From the NCBI RefSeq assembly GCF_904849725.1, contig NC_058523.1, forward strand, positions 171,226,689 through 171,290,688: DNA of 64,000 bases, written 5' to 3'. The stretch is from Hordeum vulgare subsp. vulgare. Taxonomy: Eukaryota; Streptophyta; Magnoliopsida; Poales; Poaceae. The notes under the pieces are model-generated. The model did no database searches. It was not told the DNA's origin and saw nothing but the letters and a program-made list of their open reading frames with translations. A program made the translations under genes and the position numbers. Of the stretch, positions 35,519 to 47,413 are shown in pieces (within the stretch, counting starts at the first letter, position 1; each line of letters starts with the position of its first letter).

Positions 35519-37032
35519 TGATACGTCCATTTTGCATCATGCTTTTATGTTGATATTTCTCGCTTTATGGGCTGTTATTACACTTCACGGTACAATACTT
35601 ATGCCTTTTCTCTCTTATTTTATAAGGTTTACATGAAGAGGCAGAATGCCGGCAGCTGGAATTCTGGTCTGAAAAAGGAGCAAGTTTGAGATACCTATTC
35701 TGCGCAACTCCAAAAGCCGCGAAAATTAACGAGGAATTATTTTGGAATTTATAAAAAAATACTGGACGGAAGAAGTACCAGAGGGGAGCCACCGGGAGGC
35801 CACAAGCCTGCCAGGCGCGACCTACCCCCTGGCCGCGCCTAGCTGGCTTGTGGGTCCCCTGTTGCCCCTCTGGATCCCTTCTTTTTCTATAAGGAGGGTT
35901 TCGTTCCAGAAAAAATCAGGAGGAGGCTTTCGGGAGGACTCGCCGCCGCCACGAGGCGGAACTTGAGCAGAACCAATCTAGAGCTCCGGCAGGGTCGTCT
36001 TGCCAGGGAAACTTCCCTCCCAGAGGGGGAAATCGTCGCCATCGTCATCACCAACACTCCTCTCATCGGAGGGGACTCATCTCCATCAACATCTTCATCA
36101 GCACCATCTCATCTCCAAACCCTACTTCATCTCTTGTACCCAATCTCCGTCGCGCGACTCCGATTGGTACTTGTAAAGTTGCTAGTAGTGTTAATTACTC
36201 TTTGTAGTTGATGCTAGTTGGATTACTCGGTGGAAGATTTTGTTCAGATCCTCAATGCTATTCAATACCTCTCTGGTCATGAACATAATTATGCTTTTTG
36301 AGTAGTCACTTTTGTTCCTGAGGACATGGGATAAGTCTTGCTATAAGTAGTCATGTGAATTTGGCATTCGTTTGATATTTTGATGCATTGTATGTTATCT
36401 CTCCTCTAGTGGTGTTATGTGAACGTCGACTATATGACACTTCACCATTATTTGGCCCTAGAGGAAGTCATTGGGAAGTAATAAGTAGATGATGAGTTGC
36501 TAGAGTGACAGAAGCTTAAACCCTAGTTTATGTGTTGCTTTGTAAGGGTCTGATTTGGATCCACTAGTTTAATGCTATGGTTAGACTTTCTCTTAATTCT
36601 TCTTTCGTAGTTGCGGATGCTTGCGAGAGGGGTTAATAATAAGTGGTAGGTTTGTCCAAGTAAGGGCAGCACCCAAGCACCGATCCACCCACATATCAAA
36701 CTATCAAAGTAGCGAACGCGAATCATATGAACATGATGAAAACTAGCTTGACAGAAATTCCCATGTGTCCTCGGGAGCGTTTTGCCTTCTATAAGAGTTT
36801 GTCCAGGCTTGTCCCTTGCTACCAAAGGGATTAGGACATCTTGCTGCACCTTTGTTACTTGCTACTTGCTATGAATCATCTTATCACACAACTATATGTT
36901 ACCGATAATTTCAGTGCTTGAAGAGAATACCTTGCTGAAAATCACGTGTCAGTTCCTTCTGCTCCTCGTTGGGTTCGACACTCTTACTTATTGAAACAAC
37001 TACGATAGATCCCCTACACTTGTGGGTCATCA
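35519..37032 (+). repeat. E5 5' LTR
   Basis: 1514 bp, starting TGATACGTCCATTTTGCATC and ending GTGGGTCATCA. The GC-rich palindrome is at about 35772-35880 and a TATA box (TATAAGG) at 35888-35894, only a few bases downstream. Confidence 0.95.
35772..35894 (+). promoter_or_regulatory. Palindrome plus TATA cassette in the E5 5' LTR
   Basis: The best-preserved LTR copy. CCAGAGGGG pairs with CCCCTCTGG, GGCCACAAGCC with GGCTTGTGGG, and CCAGGCGCG with CGCGCCT. TATAAGG follows at 35888. It is likely the LTR core promoter. Confidence 0.6.
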
Positions 37033-37043
37033 AGAATCTTGTA

Positions 37044-37061
37044 TGGTGCCGTTTCCGGGGA
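37044..37061 (+). promoter_or_regulatory. E5 primer-binding site (tRNA-Asp type)
   Basis: TGGTGCCGTTTCCGGGGA differs at two positions from the E1 site, so it has decayed since insertion. Confidence 0.85.
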
Positions 37062-37138
37062 GTGAAGCGCCTTTGGCAAGTGGAATTTGGTAAGGAAACA
37101 TTTATATAGTGTGCTGAAATTTATTCTCACTTGTCACT

Positions 37139-38971
37139 ATGGAAACTAATCCTTTGAGGAGCTTGTTCGAGGTATCTTCACCTCGAAAAGAAGCACAAGG
37201 AGTTGCTCCTAACCTGCTGCACCTACTCAAAATATTTTTTATGAAATTCCTTTGGGTATGCTAGAGAAACTGATGGCTAATCCTTTTACAGGAGATGGAA
37301 CATCACATCCCGACTTGCATCTAATCTATGTAGATGAAGTTTGTGGTTTATTTAAGCTTGCAGGTTTGCCCGAGGATGAGGTCAAGAAGAAGGTATTTCC
37401 CTTATCTTTGGGGGATAAAGCATTGGCATGGTATAGGCTATGTGATGATAATGGATCATGGAACTACAACCGATTGAAATTGGAATTTCATCAAAAGTTT
37501 TAACCTATGCATTTGGTACATCGTGATCGGAATTATATCTATAACTTTTGGCCTCGTGATAGAGGGAGTATCGCTCAAGCTTGGGGGAGGCTTAAATCAA
37601 TGTTATATTCATGCCCCAACCATGGGCTCTCGAGAGAAATTATTATTCAGAACTTTTATGCTCGGCTTTCACATGATAATCGCACCATGCTTAACACTTC
37701 TTGTACCGATTCTTTTATGAAGAGAGATATTGACTTCAAATGGAATTTATTGGAAATAATTAAACACAAAACTGAAGATTGGGAGTTTGATGAAGGTAAG
37801 GAGTCAGGTTTGAATCTTAAGTTCAATTGTGTTAAATCCTTTGTTGAAACAAATACTTTTTGTGATTTTAGCACTAAACATGGACTTGACTCTGAGATAG
37901 TAGCTTCATTGTGTGAATCATTTGCTGCTCATATTGATCTCCCTAAAGAGAAGTTTAAATAGCATCCTCCCTTAGAAGTCAATGTAGTTAAACCGAATCC
38001 AGTTGAAGAGAAAGTCATTGCTTATAATGATCCTATTGTTCCTAGTGCTTACATTGAGAAACCACCTTTCCCTGTTATAATAAAGGATCATTCTAAAGCT
38101 TCAACTGTGATACGTAGGGGCTACATTAGAACACCTACACCCCTTGAGCAAATTAGAGTTGAACCTAGCATTTCTATTATCAAAGATCTCCTGTCCGACA
38201 ATGTTGATGGCCATGATATTCACTTCTGTGAAGATGCTGCTAGAATTGCTAAACCTCATGCTAGAGATAAACATAGGCATGTTGTTGGCACGCCTGTTGT
38301 TTCTGTTAAGATAGGAGATCATTGTTATCATGGTTTATGTGACGTGGGTGCTAGTGTTAGTGCAATACCTCAATCTTTATATGATGAAATTAAAGACGAG
38401 ATTGCACCTGTCGAGATGGAACCTATTGATGTCACTATTCAGCTTGCCAATAGAGATACTATCTGCCCTTTGGGAATTGTTAGAGATGTTGAACTCTTGT
38501 GTGGTAAAACTAAGTATCCTGCTGATTTTCTCGTTCTTCCTACCACACAAGATAGCTTTTGTCCCATCATATTTGGCAGACCTTTCCTCAATACTGTCAA
38601 TGCTCATATTGATTGTGAGAAGCAAACTATCACTTTTGGCTTTGAAGGTGTGTCACATGAGTTCAATTTCTCCAAGTTTGGTAGACAACCTCATGAAAAA
38701 GAGTTGTCTAGTAAGGATGAAATTATTGCTCTAGCTTCTATTGTTGTGCCTCCTACTGATCCTTTAGAGCAATATTTGCTTGAGCATGAAAATGATATGC
38801 ATATGGATGAAAGGAATGAGATAGATAGAGTTATCTTTGAACTACATCCTATCCTTAAGAATAATTTGCATGTTGAACTGCTTGGAGATCCACCCCACCA
38901 AAGGGTGATCCTGTGTTCGAGCTTAAACAATTACCTGATACTCTTAAGTATGCTTATCTTGATGAAAAATA
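37139..38971 (+). pseudogene. gag: E5 gag and protease
   Basis: ATG at 37139 (METNPLRSLFEVSSPRKEAQ). A single-base loss near 37212 shifts the frame, and the main gag frame is read from 37252. Stops occur at 37501-37503 and 37960-37962. The segment 38107-38890 carries the protease with LCDVGASVSAIP and IIFGRPFLNTVNAHID. A single-base loss near 38895 and a stop near 38971 break the linker to RT. The gag polypurine motif is at 37577-37593. Confidence 0.88.
37577..37593 (+). promoter_or_regulatory. Polypurine motif inside E5 gag
   Basis: AAGCTTGGGGGAGGCTT, matching the motif before the 3' LTR. It is also codons for AWGRL, so it may reflect protein constraint only. Confidence 0.35.
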
Positions 38972-40008
38972 GATATATCCTGTTATTATTAGTGCTAGCC
39001 TTTCACGGCATGAAGAAAAGAAATTATTGAAAACTCTGAGGAAGCATCGTGCTACTATTGGATATACTCTTGATGATCTTAAGGGCATTAGTCCCACTCT
39101 ATGCCAACACAAAATTAAAACCGATCCTGATTCCAAACCAGTTGATGATCATCAATGGAGATTAAATCCTAAGATGAAAGAGGTAGTAAGAAAAGAAATA
39201 CTAAAGCTCCTCGAAGCAGGTATTATCTATCATGTTTCTCATAGTGATTGGGTAAGTCCGGTGCATTGCGTCCCTAAGAAGGGAGGTATTACCGTTGTCC
39301 CTAATGATAAAGATGAATTGATCCCACAGAGGATTATTACTGGCTATTGGATGGTGATTGATTTTAGGAAATTGGATAAGGCCACTAGGAAAGATCATTA
39401 CCCTTTGCCTTTTATTGACCAAATGCTAGAAATATTGTCTAAACACACACACACTTCTGCTTTCTAGATGGTTATTCTGGTTTCTCCCAAATACCTGTTG
39501 CACAATCTGATCAGGAGGAAACCACTTTTACTTGCCCTTTCGGTACCTTTGCTTACAGACGTATGCCTTTTGGCTTATGTAATGCACCTACTACCTTTCA
39601 AAGATGTATGATGGCTATATTCTCTGACTTTTGTGAAAAGATTGTTGAGGTTTTCATGGATGACTTCTCTGTTTACGAGTCTTCTTTTGATGATTGCCTC
39701 AGCAACCTTGATCGAGTTTTGCAGAGATGTAAAGATACCAACCTTGTCTTGAATTGGGAGAAGTGCCACTTTATGGTTAATGAAGGCATCGTCTTAGGAC
39801 ATAAAATTTCTAAAAGAGGTATTGAAGTCGATAAGGCTAAGGTTGATGCGATTGAGAAAATGCCATGCCCTACAGATATCAAAGGTATAAGAAGTTTCCT
39901 TGGTCATGTTGGTTTCTATAAAAGGTTCATTAAGGACTTTTCTAAGATTTCTAGGCCTCTTACCAATCTCTTGGAAAAGGATATTCCTTTGAAATACTTA
40001 AGAAGGCC
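38972..40008 (+). pseudogene. pol: E5 reverse transcriptase
   Basis: The first part (39027-39467) contains EAGIIYHVSHSDWVSPVHCV and VIDFRKLDKATRKDHYPLPF. A small insertion in a CA run near 39448 shifts the frame. From 39563 it continues with MPFGLCNAPTTFQRCM and the active-site FMDDFSVY. Near 39988 about 31 bases are missing relative to E1, ending the frame. Confidence 0.88.
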
Positions 40009-41854
40009 TTGATAACTGCACCTATTGTTCTACCACCTGATTGGAACTTACCTTTTGAAAGTATGTGTGATGCTAGCGATTATGCTGTTGGTGCTGTTCT
40101 AGGACAAAGAGTTGATAAGAAATTGAATGTTATTCATTATGCTAGTAAAAATCTAGACAATGCCCAAAGAAACTATGCTACTACTGAAAAGGAATTTTTA
40201 GGAGTCGTGTTTGCATGTGAAAAGTTCAGATCTTACATTGTTGATTCCAAGGTTACTATTCACACTGATCATGCTGCTATTAAGTACCTCATGGAAAAGA
40301 AAGATGTTAAACCTAGACTTATCAGATGGGTTCTCTTGCTACAAGAATTTGATTTGCATGTTGTTGATAGGAAGGGTGCTGAGAACCCCGTAGCAGATAA
40401 CTTGTCTAGGTTGGAGAATGTTCTTGATGACCCACAACCTATTGATGATAGCTTTCCTGATGAGAAATTGAATGTCATCAATGCTTCACATAGTACACCG
40501 TGGTATGTTGATTATGCAAATTATATTGTTGTCAAATATATACTACCTAGTTTCACATACGAGCAAAAGAAGAAATTCTTCTTTGATTTGAGACATTACT
40601 TTTGGGATGATCCTCACCTTTATAAGGAAGGAGTAGATGGTGTTATTAGACATTGTGTACCTGAGCATGAACAAGGACAGATCCTACAGAAGTGTCACTC
40701 TGAAGCTTACGGAGGACACCATGTGGGAGATAGAACTGCACACAAGGTATTGCAATCCGGTTTCTATTGGCCTACTCTCTTCAAGGATGCCCATAAGTTT
40801 GTCTTGTCTTGTGATGAATATCAAAGAATAGGTAATATCACTAAATGTCAGGAAATGCCTATGAATTATTCACTTGTCATTGAACCATTTGATGTTTGGG
40901 GTTTTGATTATATGGGACCTTTTCCAAAGTCCAACGGGTATACTCATATCCTAGTTGTTGTTGATTACGTTACTAAGTGGGTAGAAGCTATCCCAACTAT
41001 TAGTGGTGATCACAACACCTCTATTAGGATGCTTAAAGAAGTTATTTTCCCTAGATTTGGAGTCCCTAGATATCTAATGACTGATGGTGGTTCACATTTC
41101 ATTCATGGTGCTTCCCGTAAAACGCTTGCTAAGTATGATGTCAACCATAAAGTTGCATCTCCCTATCATCCTCAGTCCAGTGGTCAAGTAGAGCTAAGTA
41201 ATAGAGATATTAAACTAATTCTGCAAAAGACTGTTAATAGGTCTAGAAAGAATTGGTCTAAGAAGCTTGATGATGCAATGTGGGCTTATAGAACTGCTTA
41301 TAAGAATCCCATGGGCATGTCTCCGTAGAAAATTGTTTACGGTAAAGCATGTCATTTACCTCTTAAGCTAGAGCATAAGGCTTATTGGGCAATCAAAGAG
41401 CTCAACTTTGATTTCAAACTTGCTGGTGAGAAGAGGTTATTTGATATTAGCTCACTTGATGAATGGAGAGCTCAGGCATATGAAAATGCCAAGTTGTTTA
41501 AAGAAAAAGTTAAGAGGTGGCATGATAAAAGGATACAAAAACGTGAGTTCAATGTAGGTGATTATGTCTTGCTATACAATTCTCGTTTTAACATTTTTTG
41601 CACGCAAGCTTCTCACCAAATGGGAAGGTCCTTACATTGTTGAGGAAGTATATTGTTCTGGTGCCATCAAGATAAAAAACACGGAAGGTAATTTTCCGAG
41701 AGTGGTAAATGGGCAAAGAATCAAGCATTATATCTCAGGTACTCCCATAAATGTTGAAAGCAATATTATTAATACCATAACTCTGGAGGAGTACATAACG
41801 GATATTTATCAACCTGTTTTAGACTCCAAAAATGAAGGGTATGTGATTCGGTGA
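40009..41854 (+). pseudogene. pol: E5 RNase H and integrase
   Basis: 40009-41328 is open for 439 codons. RNase H includes [14 protein letters not shown] and [17 protein letters not shown]. Integrase includes the zinc finger (second Cys pair altered: CDEYQ instead of CDECQ), [17 protein letters not shown] and [15 protein letters not shown] interrupts [13 protein letters not shown] at 41326-41328. The frame then shifts near 41560, and the C-terminal tail runs to TGA at 41852-41854. Confidence 0.9.
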
Positions 41855-41935
41855 GTAAACCGACTCCAAAACTTTTCCAGTAATTTTTTTTCTCCGTTTT
41901 GGAATTTTTGGAAAAATATAAAAATTTAAAGTAGT

Positions 41936-42084
41936 CCGGAAAGCGCACGAGGAGGCGACAAGGCTGCCAGGCGCGGCCTACCCCCTTGGTCGTGCTTGGG
42001 TGGCTTGTGGGCACCTCGTGTGCCTCCCGGACTCTGTTTTCTTGCGGAGTACTCCTTTTGGTTGGGAAAAATTCATTATATATT
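41936..42084 (+). promoter_or_regulatory. Palindrome plus TATA cassette before E5 ORF3
   Basis: The inverted repeat spans about 41936-42032. TCCGGAAAGCGCACGAGG pairs with CCTCGTGTGCCTCCCGGA, and GACAAGG with GGCTTGTGG around GGCGCGGCC. TTATATATT is at 42076-42084. The ORF3 ATG is 83 bases further, at 42167. This mirrors the LTR promoter layout. Confidence 0.55.
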
Positions 42085-42166
42085 CTCCCGGAAGGTCTGA
42101 CCCTCGTATCACGCAAATATCCTCTGTTTTCGTTTCAAGCTACTGTGCAGATAGATCTAGATCGAT

Positions 42167-42688
42167 ATGGCGTCCCCAAAAGTTCCGAAGGACAAGTTCT
42201 TCGAGAAGGTCATCAATCCCTACCTCGCGGGAGTGCTGCAACACCCTCAATCTATCGAGATGCATGAGGGGGTGCTGCATATCTATGATGTTGAGGGGCC
42301 CAAGAAGACCGAAAGTGTGGAGGCTAGGCTCTAAGCAATGGAGCAACAAGTCTTCAAGTGCCAAGGGATGGTGGAACGCAGACTCAACGCCAACCACATG
42401 ATGATCACGAAGTTCACCAACAAGCACAAGATCAATGCCAACAACATCGGGAAGCACCTCTCCTGGCTCTATGATAGAATTGATCACCTCCAAGCCCAGA
42501 TCTATGACCTGCAGAACCAAAACTGTGAGTATGAGTATAGATTTAAATCAATACGGTTGGCTGCAGATTTGAGGATTCCGGAGACTCGATCATCTTTCCT
42601 TGATGGAGCACCTATGCCTTGGAAGACGAAGGATCAAACCCAGGTTGCAACAACTCCACCACCATCACCTTCGAAGGAAGACAATTAA
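42167..42688 (+). pseudogene. E5 ORF3, coiled-coil protein with one internal stop
   Basis: ATG start (MASPKVPKDKFFEKVINPYL), 174 codons with a TAA at 42332-42334 and the same frame continuing to the stop at 42686-42688. Residues about 58-130 are helical with heptad-like spacing (HLSWLYDRIDHLQAQIYDLQ). The end is Pro/Ser-rich (PPPSPSKEDN). No homologue is recognised. Its body differs from E1 ORF3 while tail and upstream sequence agree. Confidence 0.6.
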
Positions 42689-42721
42689 GCACGGGTATGG
42701 GCAATCCCCTTGGCTTGTGCC

Positions 42722-42735
42722 AAGCTTGGGGGAGT
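42722..42735 (+). promoter_or_regulatory. Internal polypurine tract of E5
   Basis: AAGCTTGGGGGAGT, 33 bases after the ORF3 stop and 1.5 kb before the 3' LTR. It is closer to the ideal motif than the tract next to the LTR. Confidence 0.5.
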
Positions 42736-44218
42736 TGCCCCGTTATCATATCACTTTCACATCTTTTGCCTTTACCTTTTTCTTAGTTCGATCCTTTTTG
42801 GTTTTATCTTTCTCTAGTAGAATAAAGTTCTTAGTGTTCTAGGCTTGAGTTTTGCTTTGTGTCACCCCCAATGTATTCGAGCTCGTGAGTCATATAATAA
42901 AGAGTGTTTTAGTTAAGGGCCTTGCTTCATGCCATGATATAAAGAAAAAGCATGATAAAAGAACAAAAGCATGAAAGATCATGTAATGATCTTATCGGAA
43001 GTGATGGCTTCACATATAAAAAGAATGTTGATTGAAACTTGTTGTGGGTGGACAAACGTAGACCTTGGTCATTGCTGCAATTAATAGGAAGTAATAAAGA
43101 AGGAGAGGTTCACATATAAATATATCATCTTGGGAACCATCTATGATTGTGAACACTCATTAAACTATTACATGCTTAGAAGTAGATGTTGGACAAGGAA
43201 GACAACATAATGAATTATGTTTGCTTGGTTTCGAACAATGTTATATGACTAGAGATCCCTTAGCATGTGATGAATTCTTCCACCTCATATCAGCCAAAAC
43301 TTCCGCACTAAGTAGAGATACTACTTGTGCATCCATAAACCTTCAACTCATTTTTGCCATGAGAGTCCACCATACCTACCTATGGATTGAAGAAGATCCC
43401 TCAAGTAAGTTGTCATCGGTGCAAGCAATAAAAAATTGCTCCCTAAATATGTATGATCTATTAGTGTGTGGAAAATAAGCTTTGTACGAACCTGTGATGA
43501 GGAAGACATAAAAGCGACAGAGTGCATAATAAAGTTCTTTATGATAGGAGGCAATATAAAGTGACGTTCCTTCACACTAATAGGTCACACATCCAAATCT
43601 CAAAAGTGCATGACAACCTCTGCTTCCCTCTGCGAAGGGCCTATCTTGTACCTTTACTTTTTGTCCTTAAAAGTGTCATGGTGATCGACACCAATTCCTT
43701 ATTTCGCCTTTATCTTGGCTAACATCATATGCTTGGGAAAGATCTATATTCATATGTCAACTTGGAAGTAAGTATTCATGAATTATTATTGTTTACATTA
43801 CCCTTGAGGTAAGTAGTTGGGAGGCGAAACTATAAGCCCCTACCTTTCTCTATGTCCAACTGAAACTTTGATCTCATGAGTACCACGTGAGTTTTAGCAA
43901 TTGTAGAAGACGAAAGGATGATTGAGTATGTGGATTTGCTTTACAAGCTCTTATTTGACTCTTTCCAACGTTATGATAAATTTCAATTGCTTCAATGACT
44001 AAAGGCTATTGGTTGTTAATTCTCAATAAGGTTCTTGATCCATACTTTACTTTGTGAAGGAATTATCACTTTAGCATAAGAGATTATATGATGATATTGT
44101 TGTTCTAATTATGATCATGATGCCTGCATGTCCGTATCTTCTTTTGTCGACACCTCTATCGCTAAACATGTGGGCATATTTATTAATCTTGGTTTCCGCT
44201 TGAGGACAAGCGAGGTCT
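42736..44218 (+). other. E5 3' non-coding tail
   Basis: About 1.5 kb without a gene. Conserved 21-base blocks are at 43363-43383 and 43622-43642. Its left part matches 1-1222 (E1) in inverted orientation. Confidence 0.6.
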
Positions 44219-44232
44219 AAGCTTGGGGAAGT
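44219..44232 (+). promoter_or_regulatory. E5 3' polypurine tract
   Basis: AAGCTTGGGGAAGT, immediately before the 3' LTR at 44233. Confidence 0.85.
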
Positions 44233-45748
44233 TGATACGTCCATTTTGCATCATGCTTTTATGTTGATATTTTTCGCTTTATGGGCTGTTATTACACTTC
44301 ACGGTACAATACTTATGCCTTTTCTCTCTTATTTTATAAGGTTTAAGTGAAGAGCGAGAATGCCAGCAGCTGGAATTCTGGTCTGAAAAAGGAGAAAGTT
44401 TGAGATACCTATTCTGCGCAACTTCAAAATCCGTGAAAATCTACGAGGAATTATTTTGGAATTTATAAAAAATATTGGATGGAAGAAGTACCGGAGGGGA
44501 GCCACCAGGAGGACACAAGCCTGCCAGGCGCGACCTACCCCCCTGGCCGCGCCTAGGTGGCTTGTGGGCCCCCTGTTGCCCCTCTGGATCCCTTCTTTTG
44601 CTATAAGGAGGGTTTCGTTCGAGAAAAAATCAGGAGGAGGCTTTCGGGAGGAGTCGCCGCCGCCACGAAGCGGAACTTGAGCAGAACCAATCTAGAGCTC
44701 CGACAGGGTCGTCCTGCCGGGGAAACTTCCCTCCCGGAGGGGGAAATCGTCGCCATCATCATCACCAACACTCCTCTCATCGGAGGGAACTCATCTCCAT
44801 CAACATCTTCATCAGAACCATCTCATCTCCAAACCCTAGTTCATCTCTTGTACCCAATCTCCATCTCGCGACATCGATTGGTACTTGTAAGGTTGCTAGT
44901 AGTGTTAATTACTCTTTGTAGTTGATGCTAGTTGGATTACTCGGTGGAAGATTATATGTTCAGATCCTCAATGCTATTCAATACCTCTATGGTCATGAAC
45001 ATAATTATGCTTTTTGAGTAGTCACTTTTGTTCCTGAGGACATGGGATAAGTCTTGCTATAAGTAGTCATGTGAATTTGGTATTCGTTCGATATTTTGAT
45101 GCGTTGTATGTTGTATCTCCTCTAGTGGTGTTATGTGAACGTCGACTACATGACACTTCACCATTATTTGGGCCTAGAGGAAGTCATTGGGAAGTAATAA
45201 GTAGATGATGGGTTGCTAGAGTGACAGAAGCTTAAACCCTAGTTTATGCGTTGCTTCGTAAGGGGCTGATTTGGATCCACTAGTTTAATGCTATGGTTAG
45301 ACTTTGTATTAATTCTTCTTTCCTAGTTGCAGATGCTTGCGAGAGGGGTTAATCATAAGTGGGAGGTTTTTCCATGTAAGGGCAGCACCCAAGCACCGAT
45401 CCACCCACATATCAAACTATCAAAGTAGCGAACGTGAATCATATGAACATGATGAAAACTAGCTTGACAGAAATTCCCATGTGTCCTCGGGAGCGCTTTA
45501 CCTTCTATAAGAGTTTGTCTAGGCTTGTCCCTTGCTACAAAAGGAATTGGGACATCTTGCTGCACCTTTGTTACTTGCTACTTGCTACGAATCATCTGAT
45601 CACACAACTACCTGTTACCGATAATTTCAGTGCTTGCAGAGAATACCTTGCTGAAAACCACTTGTCAGTTCCTTCTGCTCCTCGTTGGTTTCGACACTCT
45701 TACTTATCGAAAGGACTACGATAGATCCCCTACACTTGTGGGTCATCA
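44233..45748 (+). repeat. E5 3' LTR
   Basis: 1516 bp, matching 35519-37032. The palindrome is at about 44490-44595 and TATAAGG at 44602-44608. It is followed by the target duplication AGGGT (45749-45753). Confidence 0.95.
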
Positions 45749-45753
45749 AGGGT

Positions 45754-47125
45754 GAGGTGTAAATGTGTGATGGAAATGTTTCCAAGGTTGATGTGATCAC
45801 CATCCCACACTCCATCTACCTTCGGTGTTAGTGATAAACCTAAATAAATGTTATTTGGTGTTTGTGTTGAGCATGAACATTATATTGATTTTGTTTATTG
45901 TGAGACGATTATTTATGTAAGTTAGAGAATAATGGGTTATTTTGTTTACATGAATAATATCTTATATGATCATGCACCCCAGATGAATGGTTTATTGAAT
46001 CACGATCGTAGTGATACACATGTTGTTCATAGTATTGATGACAAAAGATGTAAAGTTAAGTAATGATAGTACCACTTACTTGTGGCACCGCCGCTTAGGT
46101 CATATTAGTGTAAAAATGCATGAAGAAACTCCATGCTGATGGATCTTTGGACTCAGTCGATTTTGAATCGCTTGAGACATGAGTACCATGCCTATTGGTG
46201 TAAAATGTATGAAGAAACTCCATGCCGATGGATCTTTGGACTCACCTATTTTGAATCACTTGAGACATGCGGGCCATGACTCATGGGCAAGATGACTGAA
46301 GACCTCATTTTGATGTATACAAGTGAGATGGAATGGGCAAGTGACTTACTGGATATAATACATTTTGATGTATACAGTCCAATGAGTGCTGAAGCAAGCG
46401 ACGGATATTGTTATTTCCTTATTTCACATATTATTTGAGTAGATACGGTTATATTACTTCATGAATCACAAGTCTAGAATGTTGAAAAGTTCAAGCAATT
46501 TCAGAGTGAAGTTCAAGATCATCATGACAAGAGGATAAAATTTCTATGATGTGATCGTAGAGGTGAATATATGAGTTACGAGTTTGGTATACATTTAAGA
46601 CAATGTGGAAATTGTTTCACAACTCATGTCGCTTGGAACACCATAGAGTGATTGTGTGTCCGTACATCGTAGTCGTGCTCTATTGTATATGGTGCGTACT
46701 ATGATGTCTCTTACCAATTTGCCACTATCATTTTGGGGTTATGCATTAGAGACAACCACATTCACTTTAAATAGGGCGCCATATAATTCCTTGAGATGAA
46801 ATCGTATGAACTATGTTTTGGCAAGAAACCTAAGCTGTCGTTTCTTAAAGCTTGGGCCTGCGATACGTATGTCAAAAGGCTGGACGCTGATAAGCTCTAC
46901 CCGAAGCGGATAAATGCGTCTTCATAGGATACTTGAGGAAACAGTTGGGTATACCTCCTATCTCTGATCTGAAGGCAAAGTGTTTTGTTGCTAAGAACGG
47001 GTCATTTCTCAAGAAAGAGTTTCTCTCAAAACAATTGAGTGGGAGGATAGTGGAACTTGATGAGGTTATTGAACTGTCACTTCAACCAGAGAGTAGGAGG
47101 GCATAGGAAGATGTTCGTGTGGCGT
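45754..47125 (+). pseudogene. pol: E4 protease/integrase region, heavily decayed
   Basis: It aligns with 56765-57975 of E8 (for example TTTCCAAGGTTGATGTGATC near 45779 and GCATTAGAGACAACC near 46743). Text such as SPMSAEA near the integrase core is recognisable, but no frame is longer than about 60 codons. Broken at 47125 by E6. Confidence 0.7.
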
Positions 47126-47413
47126 TGATACGTCTCCAATGTATCGATAATTTATGAAGTAGTCATGCAATATTCACCTATGTTTACAATACTTTTATAT
47201 GGTTTTGATGCACTTTGCATGATTTATTTAGAATTAACCCGGTCTCATGTTGTTTTCACAAGAACTAGCATGGTGTTATTTTTTGTGCAGAAATAAAAGT
47301 TCTCCAAATGCAACGAAACTTTTTGACAAATTTGTTTGGAATAAAAGAGGCACTAGAAGCGTCATTGGAGGTTGAGAAGAGCCATGAGGTGGGCAAAACC
47401 CACCAGGGTGCGC

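Larger units (their letters stand above)
35519..45748 (+). mobile_element. E5: full-length Athila-lineage gypsy element, plus strand
   Basis: 10,230 bp with both LTRs (35519-37032 and 44233-45748) and a perfect 5-bp target duplication AGGGT (35514-35518 and 45749-45753). It has a primer site, gag-protease-RT-RNase H-integrase, a separate 3' frame and a polypurine tract in order. LTR copies differ by about 6% in the 290 bases compared, so this is an older insertion. It is the same family as E1 but opposite in strand. All genes are broken. Confidence 0.95.

Noticed and set aside
41936..42032. MITE or other small inverted-repeat DNA transposon
   Set aside because: The palindrome is at homologous positions in several LTRs and elements and has no target duplications, so it belongs to the elements.
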